Assembly: GCA_013396755.1 (NCBI GenBank)
Contig: VWZF01005908.1
Span: 124,001 to 188,000, forward strand
Length of the DNA: 64,000 bases
Reading direction: 5' to 3'
From: Sclerurus mexicanus
Lineage: Eukaryota; Chordata; Aves; Passeriformes; Furnariidae
The notes beneath the pieces are model-generated. The model was given only the letters and a program-made list of their open reading frames with translations. It was not told where the DNA came from and did not search any database. A program made the translations under genes and the position numbers. Below, one piece after another: positions 48,395 through 57,843 of the stretch (the stretch's first letter is position 1; each line of letters begins with the position of its first letter).

Positions 48395-48665
48395 CAAGGA
48401 ATCATAGAAAGGAGGGCAAGGAGTGACTTAAGAGGTCAACCAGACCATACTGCTGCCTGAAGTCAGGATCATCTCCGCTTAAGCCATTCCTGATGGATGT
48501 GTGCCTAATCTGTTCTTAAACCCTCGGTGGTGGAGATTACACATCTCCCCAGGCAATCTCCTCCCGTGCTTAATTATCCTTACTGTTCCAAACGCTTTGC
48601 AGTGCTTAGCCAACATTTCCCTTGTTACAATTTAAGCCTATTGCCTCTTTTCCTGGATGGAGGGG
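48395..48665 (-). mobile_element. Ancient CR1-type LINE remnant
   Basis: The + strand reads as an inverted, much-decayed CR1 3' region. It has ATCATAGAAAGG, then GACTTAAGAGGTCAACCAGA, then GGTGGTGGAGATTACACATC, CTCCCCAGGCAATCTC and CAATTTAAGCCTATTGCCTC. The order fits the old amniote CR1 tail ('GGAGATTCCACCACCTCC', 'TAACCCATTCCAGTGCTT'). Divergence is high and the ends are approximate. Confidence 0.6.
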
Positions 48666-48677
48666 ATCACTTGGTGC

Positions 48678-48874
48678 CTCCTGTGCTGTTTGGACATGTG
48701 GTTCCTCTTGGTCTTCCCTCCCAGCTAAATGCACCAAGTCCTCCAGCTTTCCTCCTGGAGGCCTTTCCTGCACTCTCCATCTCCTGTGCTGTTTGGACAT
48801 GTGGTTCCTCTTGGTCTTCCCTCCCAGCTAAATGCTCCAGCTTTCCTCCTGGAGGCCTTTCCTGCACTCTCCAT
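48678..48874. repeat. About 100-bp local tandem duplication
   Basis: Copy 1 (48678-48780, 103 bp) and copy 2 (48781-48874) both begin CTCCTGTGCTGTTTGGACAT. Copy 2 lacks 9 bases present in copy 1 (CACCAAGTC after GCTAAATG) and is otherwise almost identical. It therefore looks like a young duplication. Overlapping frames on both strands are its by-products. Confidence 0.93.
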
Positions 48875-49732
48875 CTCCTCTCTCCGCATGGTCTACCTCT
48901 TCTTTGAAGCAAACTCCACCTGGAATTGGAGAAGACACCCTTCCACCTGGGATCAGTGCACCCTTTGGTGTTTCCGGGAGAGCTTGGAGTGCTTTCCCCC
49001 ATTCCCCAGGCCTGGGAAGCAGTACTCCTGGTGGAGCAGGCGGGCTGGGACGCAGAGGTTACGGATGACAGCTCCGGCTGTCACTCAGTGCCTGCGTGAC
49101 ACGGAGCCGCTCGTGGGCGTCGGCGGATTTGGAATAATTGTCTTCTCTAATTAACTGGTTATCAAACAAGACCATTTCATTACGGTACAATTACCGGCTG
49201 CTTTGCCGAGGCACAGAGGTGTCAGGATTACGATCCCAGCATATGCTTCTTCCAGCCCTGATTTTTTGTTTTCATAATCACTAACCATTTTTGCTTCCTC
49301 CCCCCCTCCCTTTCCCCAACCCACCCACTCACTTAATGACTAATGAATCCTCCTGCTAATGAAAAAGGAAAATAAATCAGTGGGCATGGCAGGTTAGAAA
49401 GAAAAACATGCAAAATGTTTTGAGGATCCTTAAATCTGATAAATTACTTTGAAATTAAAATCCCTGGGAGAAAATGGGATTTAATTAGAAAGTAACATGG
49501 TTTTGTCAATGTTTAAATTAAAATTTTAAAGGTTATAAATGCGGCACTAGAGCTGCCTTTACACAGAGGATTCGTGAGAAGTTTTGTTCGGATCCGCTCT
49601 TGCCACGTCAGCGATTCCCCAGGGACAGGCAGCTCAGTGTCCTTGGTGGAGCACTGTGTGGGTGCAGAAGGTCCCCATGGGCAGGGCAGGACTGCAGAAT
49701 TCTCAGCAGGAGACCCTTGGGATGGTTCTTCA
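48875..49732. other. TOX2: TOX2 intron, AT-rich candidate conserved stretch
   Basis: Bases 49120-49500 are AT-rich with TAATTAACTGGTTATC, CTTAATGACTAATGAATCC and CTGCTAATGAAAAAG. They also hold a C-rich tract at 49300-49326, a G-quadruplex motif on the minus strand. This looks like non-coding conserved DNA. No exon was recognised. Confidence 0.45.
49300..49326 (-). other. Minus-strand G-quadruplex motif
   Basis: On the + strand, C-runs of 7, 3, 4, 3 and 3 bases lie at 49300-49306, 49308-49310, 49314-49317, 49320-49322 and 49324-49326. Loops of 1, 3, 2 and 1 bases separate them. The complement therefore fits the G3+N1-7 pattern with five runs. Confidence 0.7.
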
Positions 49733-49928
49733 CAATGAGGGTGGGCAGGCCCTGGCACAGGGTGCCCAGAGAAGCTGTGGCTGCCCCATCCCTGGAAGTG
49801 TCCAAGGCCAGGTTGGATGGGACTGGAGCAACCTGGGCTGGTGGAAGGTGCCCTTGCCCATGGCAGGTGGTGGAATGAGGTGACCTTTAAGTTCCCTTCC
49901 AACCCAAACCATTCTGGGATTCTATGAT
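49733..49928 (+). mobile_element. CR1 LINE fragment, 3' end
   Basis: CACAATGAGGGTGGGCAGGC, AGAAGCTGTGGCTGCCCCAT and GTTCCCTTCCAACCCAAACC, ending CATTCTGGGATTCTATGATT. This is a sense avian CR1. Confidence 0.95.
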
Positions 49929-50664
49929 TAAAAATCAGATAATCCACCAGGAGCTTCCCGAGCTGGAGAGAGCATCAGGGGAGCACTGGGAGAAAGCACC
50001 GCCTGGGCTCCCCCTGTCACCCTGCTCATGGCCAGGCTTGAGCCAGGGCTGTCCCAACACACCTGAAGGCTCCTGCCTGAGCAATTCCCTGTTCCCTCCA
50101 GGAGGATGTGCCACTCGGCTGCCCTTTCCCAGTCTTGCTGCACCAGACACCACCCGGCAGCACATCCCAGTATGAGAGAGGTCCAGTGCCTGGTCACGCT
50201 CTAAAAACAGACTAGGATGGATGAAGAGTGGCAAAAAAAAAACCAAAAAAAAAGATTTAGCAGATAAAGCAGGTGATGGGGATGAAGATAGGCAGAGACT
50301 TTATTGGTTATTCATTTATTTGCATTTTGGTTTAGGAAGCCTTGTTTACCCGCCCTCTCACTGTCCAGAAATTGCAGGTTTTTCTCCAGGCAGGTCTTCC
50401 TGATAGTTAAATTTGTCTCTGCATAGCTGTGAATACTTTGATTTCCAACCATTCCAGATTTAAAAAGAAAAAGAAAAAAACACTGTTGCATTTTGATATT
50501 ACAGAGGAAAAAACAATTGAATATGCTTTCAATACATCAGCACCCAGCTGTGGCCACAGCGGCCTGAGACACAGGAATTCGTTGCTGTGCTGGGTACCAC
50601 ATTTAAGAGCTGGTGGATACAGCAAATGCTGTGCTGGTGGCATTGCTGTTGCTGCAATGGGCAT
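49929..50664. other. TOX2: TOX2 intron, no recognised element
   Basis: This is unique sequence with an A-rich patch at 50231-50255. No exon or repeat was recognised. Confidence 0.5.
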
Positions 50665-50765
50665 AAACCTGGTCCAGTGGAAGATGTCCCTGCCCTTGGC
50701 AGGGGAGTGGAACGGGATGGGTTTTAAGGTCCCTTCCAAGCCAAACCATTCTGTGATTCTGTAAT
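50665..50765 (+). mobile_element. CR1 LINE 3'-tail fragment
   Basis: ACCTGGTCCAGTGGAAGATG, TCCCTGCCCTTGGCAGGGGA and GGTCCCTTCCAAGCCAAACC, ending ATTCTGTGATTCTGTA. Only the last 100 bp of the element are present. Confidence 0.92.
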
Positions 50766-51178
50766 AAAAGATGTGTGGAGAAAGGTAATAGCTTTTATTA
50801 AGGGAGCTGATACAGTTTGAAGAAATTGTTGCTTTTCACAGGCAAACTCTTCTTCAGGCTGACATTTTGAAATGTAATTTTGTTCTGAATGGAGCAAATA
50901 TAATATTTCCTGAATACCATAAAGCCAAAGACAAACTTAGGGAAACGCTCCATTTCAGAAAATTACTGTCTGAGACCTCCAATGTGTCGAGTCAAAACGT
51001 TTCATTACAGGAGTTGCTGTGATTTAGCAATGAAAATAAGGCTTTCCAATCCTTTTTTAATAGAATTTATCTGTACTGATTTTAAATTCAGGTAACTGGA
51101 TCGTTTAACAGCTGGAGGTTATTTTCCCTTCGGAGGTCAGTGTTGGGAGGGTGTCTGGGGTGCTGCCAAGGAGCTAAA
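50766..51178. other. TOX2: TOX2 intron, unique AT-rich stretch
   Basis: This is AT-rich, apparently unique sequence between two CR1 fragments. No gene was recognised. Confidence 0.5.
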
Positions 51179-51385
51179 TCATAGAATCTGAGAATTGTTT
51201 TGGTTGGAAAAGGCCTTTAGAATCATCGAGTCCAACCATTCCCCCAGCACTGCCAAGGCCACCACTGAGCCATGTCCCCACGTGCCACATCCACGTGGCT
51301 TTTAAACATTTCCAGGGATGGTGCCAGGGCTGGGCAACCCTCTCCATGAAGAAAGTCTCCCTAATATCCAGTCTAAGTCATTCTG
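51179..51385 (-). mobile_element. CR1 LINE fragment, 3' end
   Basis: The + strand begins ATCATAGAATCTGAGAATTG, then GGTTGGAAAAGGCCTTTAGA, TCATCGAGTCCAACCATTCC and TTAAACATTTCCAGGGATGG. It is inverted CR1 of the subfamily seen at 17312-17395, but better preserved. Confidence 0.93.
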
Positions 51386-52437
51386 GACAGAGATGTGCCC
51401 ATGAAGCTTCAGCATTTCAATTGTTGAAAGCAGTCATTGGTTTTAGAGCTGGAACTAAACGTATGCAAATCTATTCTAATTGAAATCAACTTTCCATGCA
51501 CCACTTAAGGAGGCATTCAGGTCTCCAGTGGGGAGAAGGGCTGGTGGGTATTTTTCTTGGGGGTTTTCTGCCATTTTGCTCAAATTTTGATTCTGTTTTA
51601 AAATGTTCTTCTCAGTTTAATCTGTGCAACCCCAAAGGGACTCACTGCTGGGGACAGGCTGGATCACATCATTATTTTTTGGAGGTCCTCCAGCCCCATA
51701 TGTGGGGGACCAAGCTCTGGGCAGAATGGGATACAATCATGAGGCATCTCTCATTACAAGGGAGAGAGGGAAGTATAACCAATAACTCACTCTTACAAAC
51801 TTAATTTTTTTTGTTCTTAGGGAAGTAAATTCTCCCGATACTTGCTGTTTCCTGGCAAGCCCGAGCTCACCCAGCTGCAAGATTAGCCAAAAATCTCAGC
51901 TTTTCTGTGATGAGAAAGGTGTCCAAACTGCAGAGAAGAGCTGGAGTTTGGAACTCTACAGGCTTAATAATGGGAGAGCCAAGAAAACAAACGGGTAGTT
52001 TAGGACTTCTGAATGCCTTACCTGTTTTTAAGCTAGTCATCATCATGGAATGGTTTGAGTTGAGTTGACCTTAAAGATAGTTCTGTCATTTATTCTGTCT
52101 TTTGTCTTGCTCTTCCAAGTCCCTGGATCATTCCTTGTCCTGGTTCCTGCTGGGAAGTGATTTCATGGAGTTCACCCTGTACAATCAGTCTGTGTCTCTT
52201 AGAGCAGACATGCATAAATACCTGTCTAGGCACACAGGCTACTCTGACGTGTGATATCTCCCAAAATTCCAGGGGCTTTATTTTCTCAGTTTGGGGTAAA
52301 TTTGTCTCCAGCAGAAATGAGTTTCTCACACACGTGGCCTCAGTGGAGGGGACCCCTCTGAGCAGGCAGGGTGCTGCCAAGCCCAGCAGCCCCTTATTTT
52401 ACTTTATTAATTATTACCCTTTCCCTGGTCCTTTCAG
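51386..52437. other. TOX2: TOX2 intron, end before second HMG-box exon
   Basis: Mostly unique. A weak CR1-tail trace (GGAATGGTTTGAGTTGAGTT) lies near 52047-52080 on the minus strand. The acceptor region has a good pyrimidine tract, CCCTGGTCCTTTCAG. Confidence 0.6.
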
Positions 52438-52518
52438 GCATACAAGAGGAAAACAGAAGCTGCAAAGAAGGAGTACCTGAAAGCCCTGGCTGCGTACCGA
52501 GCCAGCCTCGTCTCCAAG
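52438..52518 (+). CDS. TOX2: TOX2 coding exon, third helix of the HMG box
   Basis: This exon encodes 27 codons, phase 0 at both ends, window residues 239-265. It reads AYKRKTEAAKKEYLKALAAY, then RASLVSK. It completes the HMG box begun at 42571, and the fold's third helix lies in KTEAAKKEYLKALAAYRA. Joining to the previous exon (GEEQKQ + AYKRKTEAAKK) restores the family sequence exactly in frame. The acceptor is CTTTCAG and the donor AAG|GTACCA is acceptable but off-consensus at positions +4 to +6. KALAAYRASLV is shared by the whole family, so this exon alone would not separate TOX2 from TOX. Confidence 0.97.
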
Positions 52519-53947
52519 GTACCACCCACGCTCGTGCTGCTGCTGGATGGGGAGGGAGGAGCGAGGAGCAAGGAGCTCCAGGGAGGAGGAGGTTTATAAG
52601 AAATGCCACGTAATTGTGATATCAGAACCGATATCAGCATTAGGACCTCCTCCAGGAGCTCTAAGTGTGGTTAGGGCGAGCACCGGGCTGTCACCTGCCT
52701 TTAGTGCCCTGCAAAGAGACCCTTCTTTGGGCTGGCTTCATCAGCAGAGGGGAGGTGTCCCTGTGTAGGGTGAAGGGGTCCTTGTCACCCATTCCCACCA
52801 CCACCAGCTGTCCCTCACTCAGCTCTTGGGGTGTGAGGGCTGCAAACAAGGGCAGGAGGATGAGGCTCACAGCTTGCCCTGCTCCACGCCTCCAGAGAGG
52901 GAATGAGTTTGGGGTGCAGTTTGTAGGTTTGCTGGCTCAGGGTTAATGCTGCCCTTGGGTTGCAAGTAAGTGTATCAGGTTGGTTTCCCTTCAAAGCTTC
53001 TCCTTGGTGCTATAGCACATCCTCAGCACTTAATCATCACATTCAGCTGCCATGGGAAATAATGTGATGTCCCAGCTCAACCATCATCTGCAGGATCCGA
53101 GTGATGGTGGTGAGCCGGAAGGCCTCAAAGTCCCTGTGCAGACTGTTAGCTGTCAGCTTGTAAACAGAAGAGCAGCCAGGACAGAAAAAGCGAATGGGAA
53201 GGACTTTTGGGAGTTTAAAAGTTCCTTTTGGTGTCTTTGAAAACCCTGAGAGGGTCCTGCTCTGACTGTGCCTCGCAGCAGTGTGGGGCAGGGGTCAGGG
53301 ATGGCATGGAGGCATGTGCTCTGTGGCTTCGATTTTTTTAATTTCTCCAATGACTAATTCTCTGCAGAAGAGCAAATTTGTTTTTGAGTAAAGCAGCACA
53401 GTGTTATCGTGGCTGATGTGTGAGAAAGGATCTGGAGTATCACTACAGAGCCCATCACAGGACAAAAGCCTCCTTGTCTGACCCAGGAAATTTCCCCTTG
53501 TTCTTCTCTATTTCCTGCCAAAGTGGGGCCACCGTTGTCCAATGCATTACAGACACACCAGGGCTGCAGGGATGCACAGAACTGGGAAAGCAGAGGTTTT
53601 ATAGATCCATTTGTTCTCCTTTGGAAGCAAAGGTGACTTTGTCACCCACCTCTGTGGACCAAAGCCGTGAGCTGCTGGTGGGCAGCGTGTCTCTGCACTG
53701 GTTAGTTCCCTCTGGTGCTACAGGCTCTGCCAAAGGCACAGTTGAGTTACAGGATTTCAATTTTCCACATGTGGATTCTGCACCCAGCTGGTGGTCACCC
53801 ATCTGCTACAGGGCTGGGAGTTCACGTGCTGGCTGGTGGGAGAGGAGCAGGGCTGTGGGCTCTGGGTAGCTCAGCTGGACATCATGGGACACACAATGAT
53901 GTTTCCTCTTTTCCTTCCTCATCACCTTCCCTTCTGTTTTCCCACAG
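52519..53947. other. TOX2: TOX2 intron (after HMG box)
   Basis: This is a 1.43-kb intron without a recognised repeat or extra exon. It ends in TTCTGTTTTCCCACAG. A 149-codon frame at 53420-53869 has no domain. Confidence 0.7.
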
Positions 53948-54355
53948 AGCTCTGCTGACCAGGGGGAGACGAAAAGCGCCCAGAGCAACCCACCTTCCAA
54001 AATGATCCCCCCCAAGCAGCCCATGTACCCGATGCCTCCACAGGCTTCCTCGCCCTACCCTGGCCTGGGCTCCTTCCTGTCCCCATCGGACCTGCAGAAC
54101 TACCGTGGCCACCCCCACGCCGGGCTCTCCCGGCCCCTCAGCTCCAAACCCATGCTGCCCAGCATCAGTGCCTCCCCTCCGCCCTCCTTCCAGATCAGCC
54201 CCCCGCTCCACCAGCAGCTGTCCTTGCACCACCCGCAGAGCTCCCTCCTCAGCCAGCCCCTCAGCATGCAGCAGGTCCCCCAGCAGCCCCTCCTGTCCCC
54301 CCCCATGGCACTACAGGTACAGCCCCCCATGAACGCCTCGCCTCCCGGCCAGCAG
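53948..54355 (+). CDS. TOX2: TOX2 coding exon, Pro/Gln/Met-rich C-terminal tail
   Basis: This exon encodes 136 codons, phase 0 at both ends, window residues 266-401. It starts SSADQGETKSAQSNPPSKMI, contains PPKQPMYPMPPQ, then GSFLSPSDLQNY. It ends in a Pro/Gln/Ser-rich run including SPPPSFQISPPLHQQLSLHH, MQQVPQQPLL and MALQVQPPM. Tails of this kind in the family are disordered and activation-associated. The first 20 residues and the SPSDLQ block match TOX2. The His/Gln-rich middle departs from the human tail as I remember it. The donor CAG|GTGGGT is good. The frame stays open about 111 codons into the intron. A CR1 begins about 77 bp after the donor. Confidence 0.95.
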
Positions 54356-55605
54356 GTGGGTGCTGCTTCTCTGGGTTGCTTCGGGGTGTTGGGTGTTGGC
54401 GTTGTCCCCAAGGGAGTCTTCTCCTGCTGGGGTACGTCCAGAGAAGGGAACGGAGCTGGGGAAGGGGCTGGAGCAGCAGGAGCAGCTGAGGGGGGGCTCA
54501 GCCTGGAGAAAAGGAGGCTCTGGGGGGACCTTCTTGCTCTCTGCAACTCCCTGACAGGAGGAGGGAGCTGGGGGGGTTCAGGCTCTGCTCCCAGGGAACC
54601 AGCAGTAGGACGAGTGGAAACAGCCTCAAGTTGCACCAAGGGAGGTTTAGATCGGATATTTGGGAAAACTTCTTCACTGAAAGGGTGATCACTAGAACAG
54701 AGAAATGGTGGAATCACCCTCCCTAGAAGTGTTCAAAAAACTTGTGGGTGTGGCACTTGAGGACATGGGTTAGTGGTGGTCTCATCAGTGCTGGGTTGAT
54801 GGTTGGACTGGATGATCTTGGAGGTCTTTTCCAACCTATATGATTTCATGACTCCTTCAGCACAGGGATTGGGCTTTAGCTCTGCACAGCCAAGAGTGGC
54901 TGCTGTAATTTGGTGATGGCTCATGTCCAGAAAAGAGCATAAAACGGGATCCTCACAGTCACTTTAATTGGGGTAGTTGTTGCTGCTGAGGGCAGCATTT
55001 TGTGAAACCTCATTCCACATAAATTTGTGAATAAAAGATTAATTTTTTTTTTTAAAAAATATACCACATTACCCTAGTGGGGCTATTTTGGAGAAAATCA
55101 TGTTCTTGGTCAGGTAACTACCATGACTCTGATTTATATACATTGCCTAATGTTAACTAATTAAACCGATCCTAAAAAACGAGGGAGGAAAGCTGATCAA
55201 CTTTCAGCTAAAGCAGCGCACGGTGCCCGTGTTGAATTGCCAGTGGTGACAGCTGATGGGGATGGGTGGATGCTCCTCACCTTGTGACCTTGTTGTGATG
55301 CAGCTCTGCAGAGGGGACTGAGCTGCAATGGAAGTGGAACAGTGTGTTTGGTGGCCAGGCTGCAGAAGATCCCAGAGGCTTTTGTGGCTGCATGTCTTCC
55401 ACAGCCATTCCCACACTCTGGGTTCGCAGCGACTCACAGGTCCCACTGTGGTGGTTTGGGGTCCTGAGCTTGGAGTCACCCTCTATCCCTGGGGCTCCCC
55501 CTGTGCTCTGCACTGCTCTGTTTTAGGGACAAAGCATGTAAATGTGTTTGTGCACTGCTACTAGTGGATGCTCCTGTAACCCTCCCTGTCCTTTCCACCC
55601 TGCAG
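54356..55605. other. TOX2: TOX2 intron (after Pro/Gln-rich exon)
   Basis: This 1.25-kb intron holds a CR1 at 54432-54855. The rest (54856-55605) is unique, with an AT-rich patch at 55030-55170 (A/T runs near 55040-55060). The acceptor region is TCCACCCTGCAG. Confidence 0.7.
54432..54855 (+). mobile_element. CR1 LINE fragment close to an exon
   Basis: Sense CR1: CAGAGAAGGGAACGGAGCTG and TGAGGGGGGGCTCAGCCTGG, then CAAGTTGCACCAAGGGAGGT and CTTCTTCACTGAAAGGGTGA. It then has GGTTGGACTGGATGATCTTG, and ends TGATTTCATGACTCC with a decayed octamer tail. It starts about 77 bp downstream of a splice donor. Confidence 0.93.
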
Positions 55606-55736
55606 GACTTCTCCCATATTTCGTCTGAGTTTCAAAACAGTGTTGGACCCCGTTCGCCTGGTGCATCAAACCCTCCAGGAAGCACTGAGTGGGACAACGA
55701 CTACCCCAGCAGAGAGTGTGGGGTCAACCACTGCAG
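55606..55736 (+). CDS. TOX2: TOX2 coding exon, C-terminal segment
   Basis: This exon has 131 bases: 43 codons plus two bases of a serine codon (AG|C) completed by the next exon; window residues 402-444. It reads DFSHISSEFQNSVGPRSPGA, then SNPPGSTEWDNDYPSRECGV and NHC. The order DF.HIS.EF, followed by W(D/N)..YPS.ECG, is the TOX2 pattern for the approach to the C-terminus. The function of this tail is not visible from sequence. The donor CAG|GTCAGT has C at +3, like the donor at 714. The open frame past the donor ends at a stop beginning 55747. Confidence 0.95.
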
Positions 55737-56064
55737 GTCAGTAGATTAAATAGCTCATTGCTGATGCAACAGCTGAGAATCTGCCCTAAAATGTGCGGCA
55801 AGTGGGTAGGCCAGTCATGGTTGAGGAAGTTCAAGGCTTCCTTTTCTCTGTAGGCTCACTGAAGTGATGCTATGGAAGCAGGTAGCTTCCAAGTCATGGA
55901 TAAATTCTTCACTGGACATCAAGAGATCCCTTTTTTTTCAATTTCCATTCCATTAGTAATGGAGGGGTTGGACATGTTTCCTTCTGGAGCAGACCAGGGA
56001 AGCCCAGTCTCCCAAGCAGAGTCCCTGGAGGTTTGAAGGTGTCATGTCCATAAGGCCAAGGAGA
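55737..56064. other. TOX2: TOX2 last intron, first part
   Basis: This is unique sequence before a CR1, with no exon or repeat recognised. It includes a T-run near 55932-55939. Confidence 0.6.
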
Positions 56065-56393
56065 CCTCACTGCAGCCTTCCAGTAGTTAAAGGGAGCTTA
56101 TAAAAAAGAACAACTTTTTACATGGGTAGTGAAAGGACATGGGGGAACAGTTTTAAGCTAAAAAATGAGAGCTTTAGATGGGATAATGGGAAGAAATCCT
56201 TCCCTGAGAGGGTGGGCAGGCCCTGGCACAGGGTGCCCAGAGAAGCTGTGTCTGCCCCAGCCCTGGGAGTGTCCAAGGCCAGGTTGGATGGGGCTTGGAG
56301 CACCCTGGGCTGGTGGAAGGTGTCCCTGCCCATGGCAGGGGGTGGGATGAGATGAACTTTAAGGTCCCTTCCAACCAAAACTATTCTGTGATG
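56065..56393 (+). mobile_element. CR1 LINE fragment, 3' end
   Basis: Sense CR1: CTGCAGCCTTCCAGTAGTTA, GGGTGGGCAGGCCCTGGCAC, AGAAGCTGTGTCTGCCCCAG and CCTGCCCATGGCAGGGGGTG, ending CTATTCTGTGATGCC. Confidence 0.94.
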
Positions 56394-57698
56394 CCCTGTT
56401 AAGCAATCTCAGTCTGTACCTTATCCTTGGGGCCACAACTTTCTGTGATTGTCTCTACCCACAGGTCCCTTTTCATTCCTGGGGATTCATCCTAATTATG
56501 TACAAAGCCCCAGTCCTTCCGGGAGCCACACGATGCTCCATCCCTCTGCACCACGCAGGAAAAGCCCAGAGAAATCTGCACAGATCCTCTCCCTTATGCC
56601 CTCCAAGCTCTGGCATGAATGTGCCAGAATGAAGGTTCCTTCAGTGCTTCTTGAATTCCCCAAAAACTAAAAAGCTCAGGATGATCTTACAGCCGGGGAA
56701 CGGGGAGGGTGTGGAAGCCGTTTCCAACCACTGCCTGATCCACTGCTCATCTCAGCTCTAATGGTTTGGAGACTCTATTGTGCTTTGTGAAACAGGCCTG
56801 GCATTTGCTGGGGGAGCAGGTTGGGAAGGAGGCCGGGTACCTTCGGAGCATTGTTTGATTCACTGGAAGCACTGGAACACGGTGCTTTCAGAGGAGATAA
56901 TAGCCAGCTCCCGGGCTTTTCAGAGCACAGTTCCCGTCTGTGCCAGCAGAGCACTTACAATTGCTGGGCTGTACAGGCTGTACAGACATTTATTTCTTTC
57001 AGGGAAATAAATAACTTGCTGATCCATTAGAATATCTCTGCTGTCTGCCTGCCCGAGGGGGCTCAGCAGCGTGGGCTCTGACAGAGACCTTTGCACGGTC
57101 CTTCCTGAAGTCTCTGCAGACAACCTGAAAGGAGGAACATGTTCAGTACTGGGTTATAAAAGTCACTTTACATGTTGTGGGCAAAATGCTAAAGGTGCTT
57201 GGAGGGCTGTGGATCCCAGTTTCCAGAGGTGCTGAGCAACTCCCACAGAAATGAGCCTCCCCTAGAAATAAACATCATTTCTTAGGGGATCAGCTGGGAA
57301 AACACTTGATTCCCCCTGCAAATCCCACTGCCCATGCAGAAAGCCCAGGGCACTCTGGAAACAGGTGAAATGTTCCCATAGCAGTCAGGACTGAGTTCTG
57401 TGTTGCTAAAACAAGCTCTGTGACATCTGGCTGGAGTGCTGCGTTGTAAGCAGAGGGCCCATGCAATTCATGATCAAAGCTCATGCATTTCATGCCTTTG
57501 TCACAGCAGAAATATCAAATTTCATGGGTTTATCGCAGCTTCCTGGAAAAAAAAAAGTCATTCTAAACCCAAACAGATTATGCAGAGACTTCCAGATAAT
57601 TATTAGAGTAGATTATAGCAAGGGACTCAGATGGATATAGATAAGTACTGCAAAGAGTGCTTAGTGCACTGAAAAATGTCACACTGGCTGGTAAGGAT
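56394..57698. other. TOX2: TOX2 last intron, unique sequence
   Basis: No exon or repeat was recognised. A10 lies near 57547-57556. The stretch 56750-57060 has mixed, apparently unique composition. Confidence 0.5.
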
Positions 57699-57843
57699 GC
57701 CCCATCCCTGGAAGTGCTCAAAGCCAGGTTGGACAGGGCTTGGAGCAACCTGAGCTGGTGGAAGGTGTCCCTGCCCATGGCAGGGGGTGGGATGAGATGA
57801 GCTTTGAGGTGCCTTCCAACCCAAACCATTCCATGATTCAACG
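57699..57843 (+). mobile_element. CR1 LINE fragment, 3' end
   Basis: GCCCCATCCCTGGAAGTGCT, GGTTGGACAGGGCTTGGAGC and CCTGCCCATGGCAGGGGGTG, ending CCATTCCATGATTCAACG. It is strongly 5'-truncated. Confidence 0.93.

Noticed and set aside
53420..53869. 149-codon + frame in the intron after the HMG box
   Set aside because: No domain is visible and it lies within a normally spliced intron.
54356..54688. Coding extension of the Pro/Gln-rich exon as part of the normal protein
   Set aside because: A good GTGGGT donor follows the CAG at 54355, the next exon joins in frame, and the extension runs into a CR1 element.
54100..54717. 205-codon minus-strand frame opposite the Pro/Gln-rich exon
   Set aside because: This is an antisense shadow of a GC-rich coding exon, where few stops are expected.
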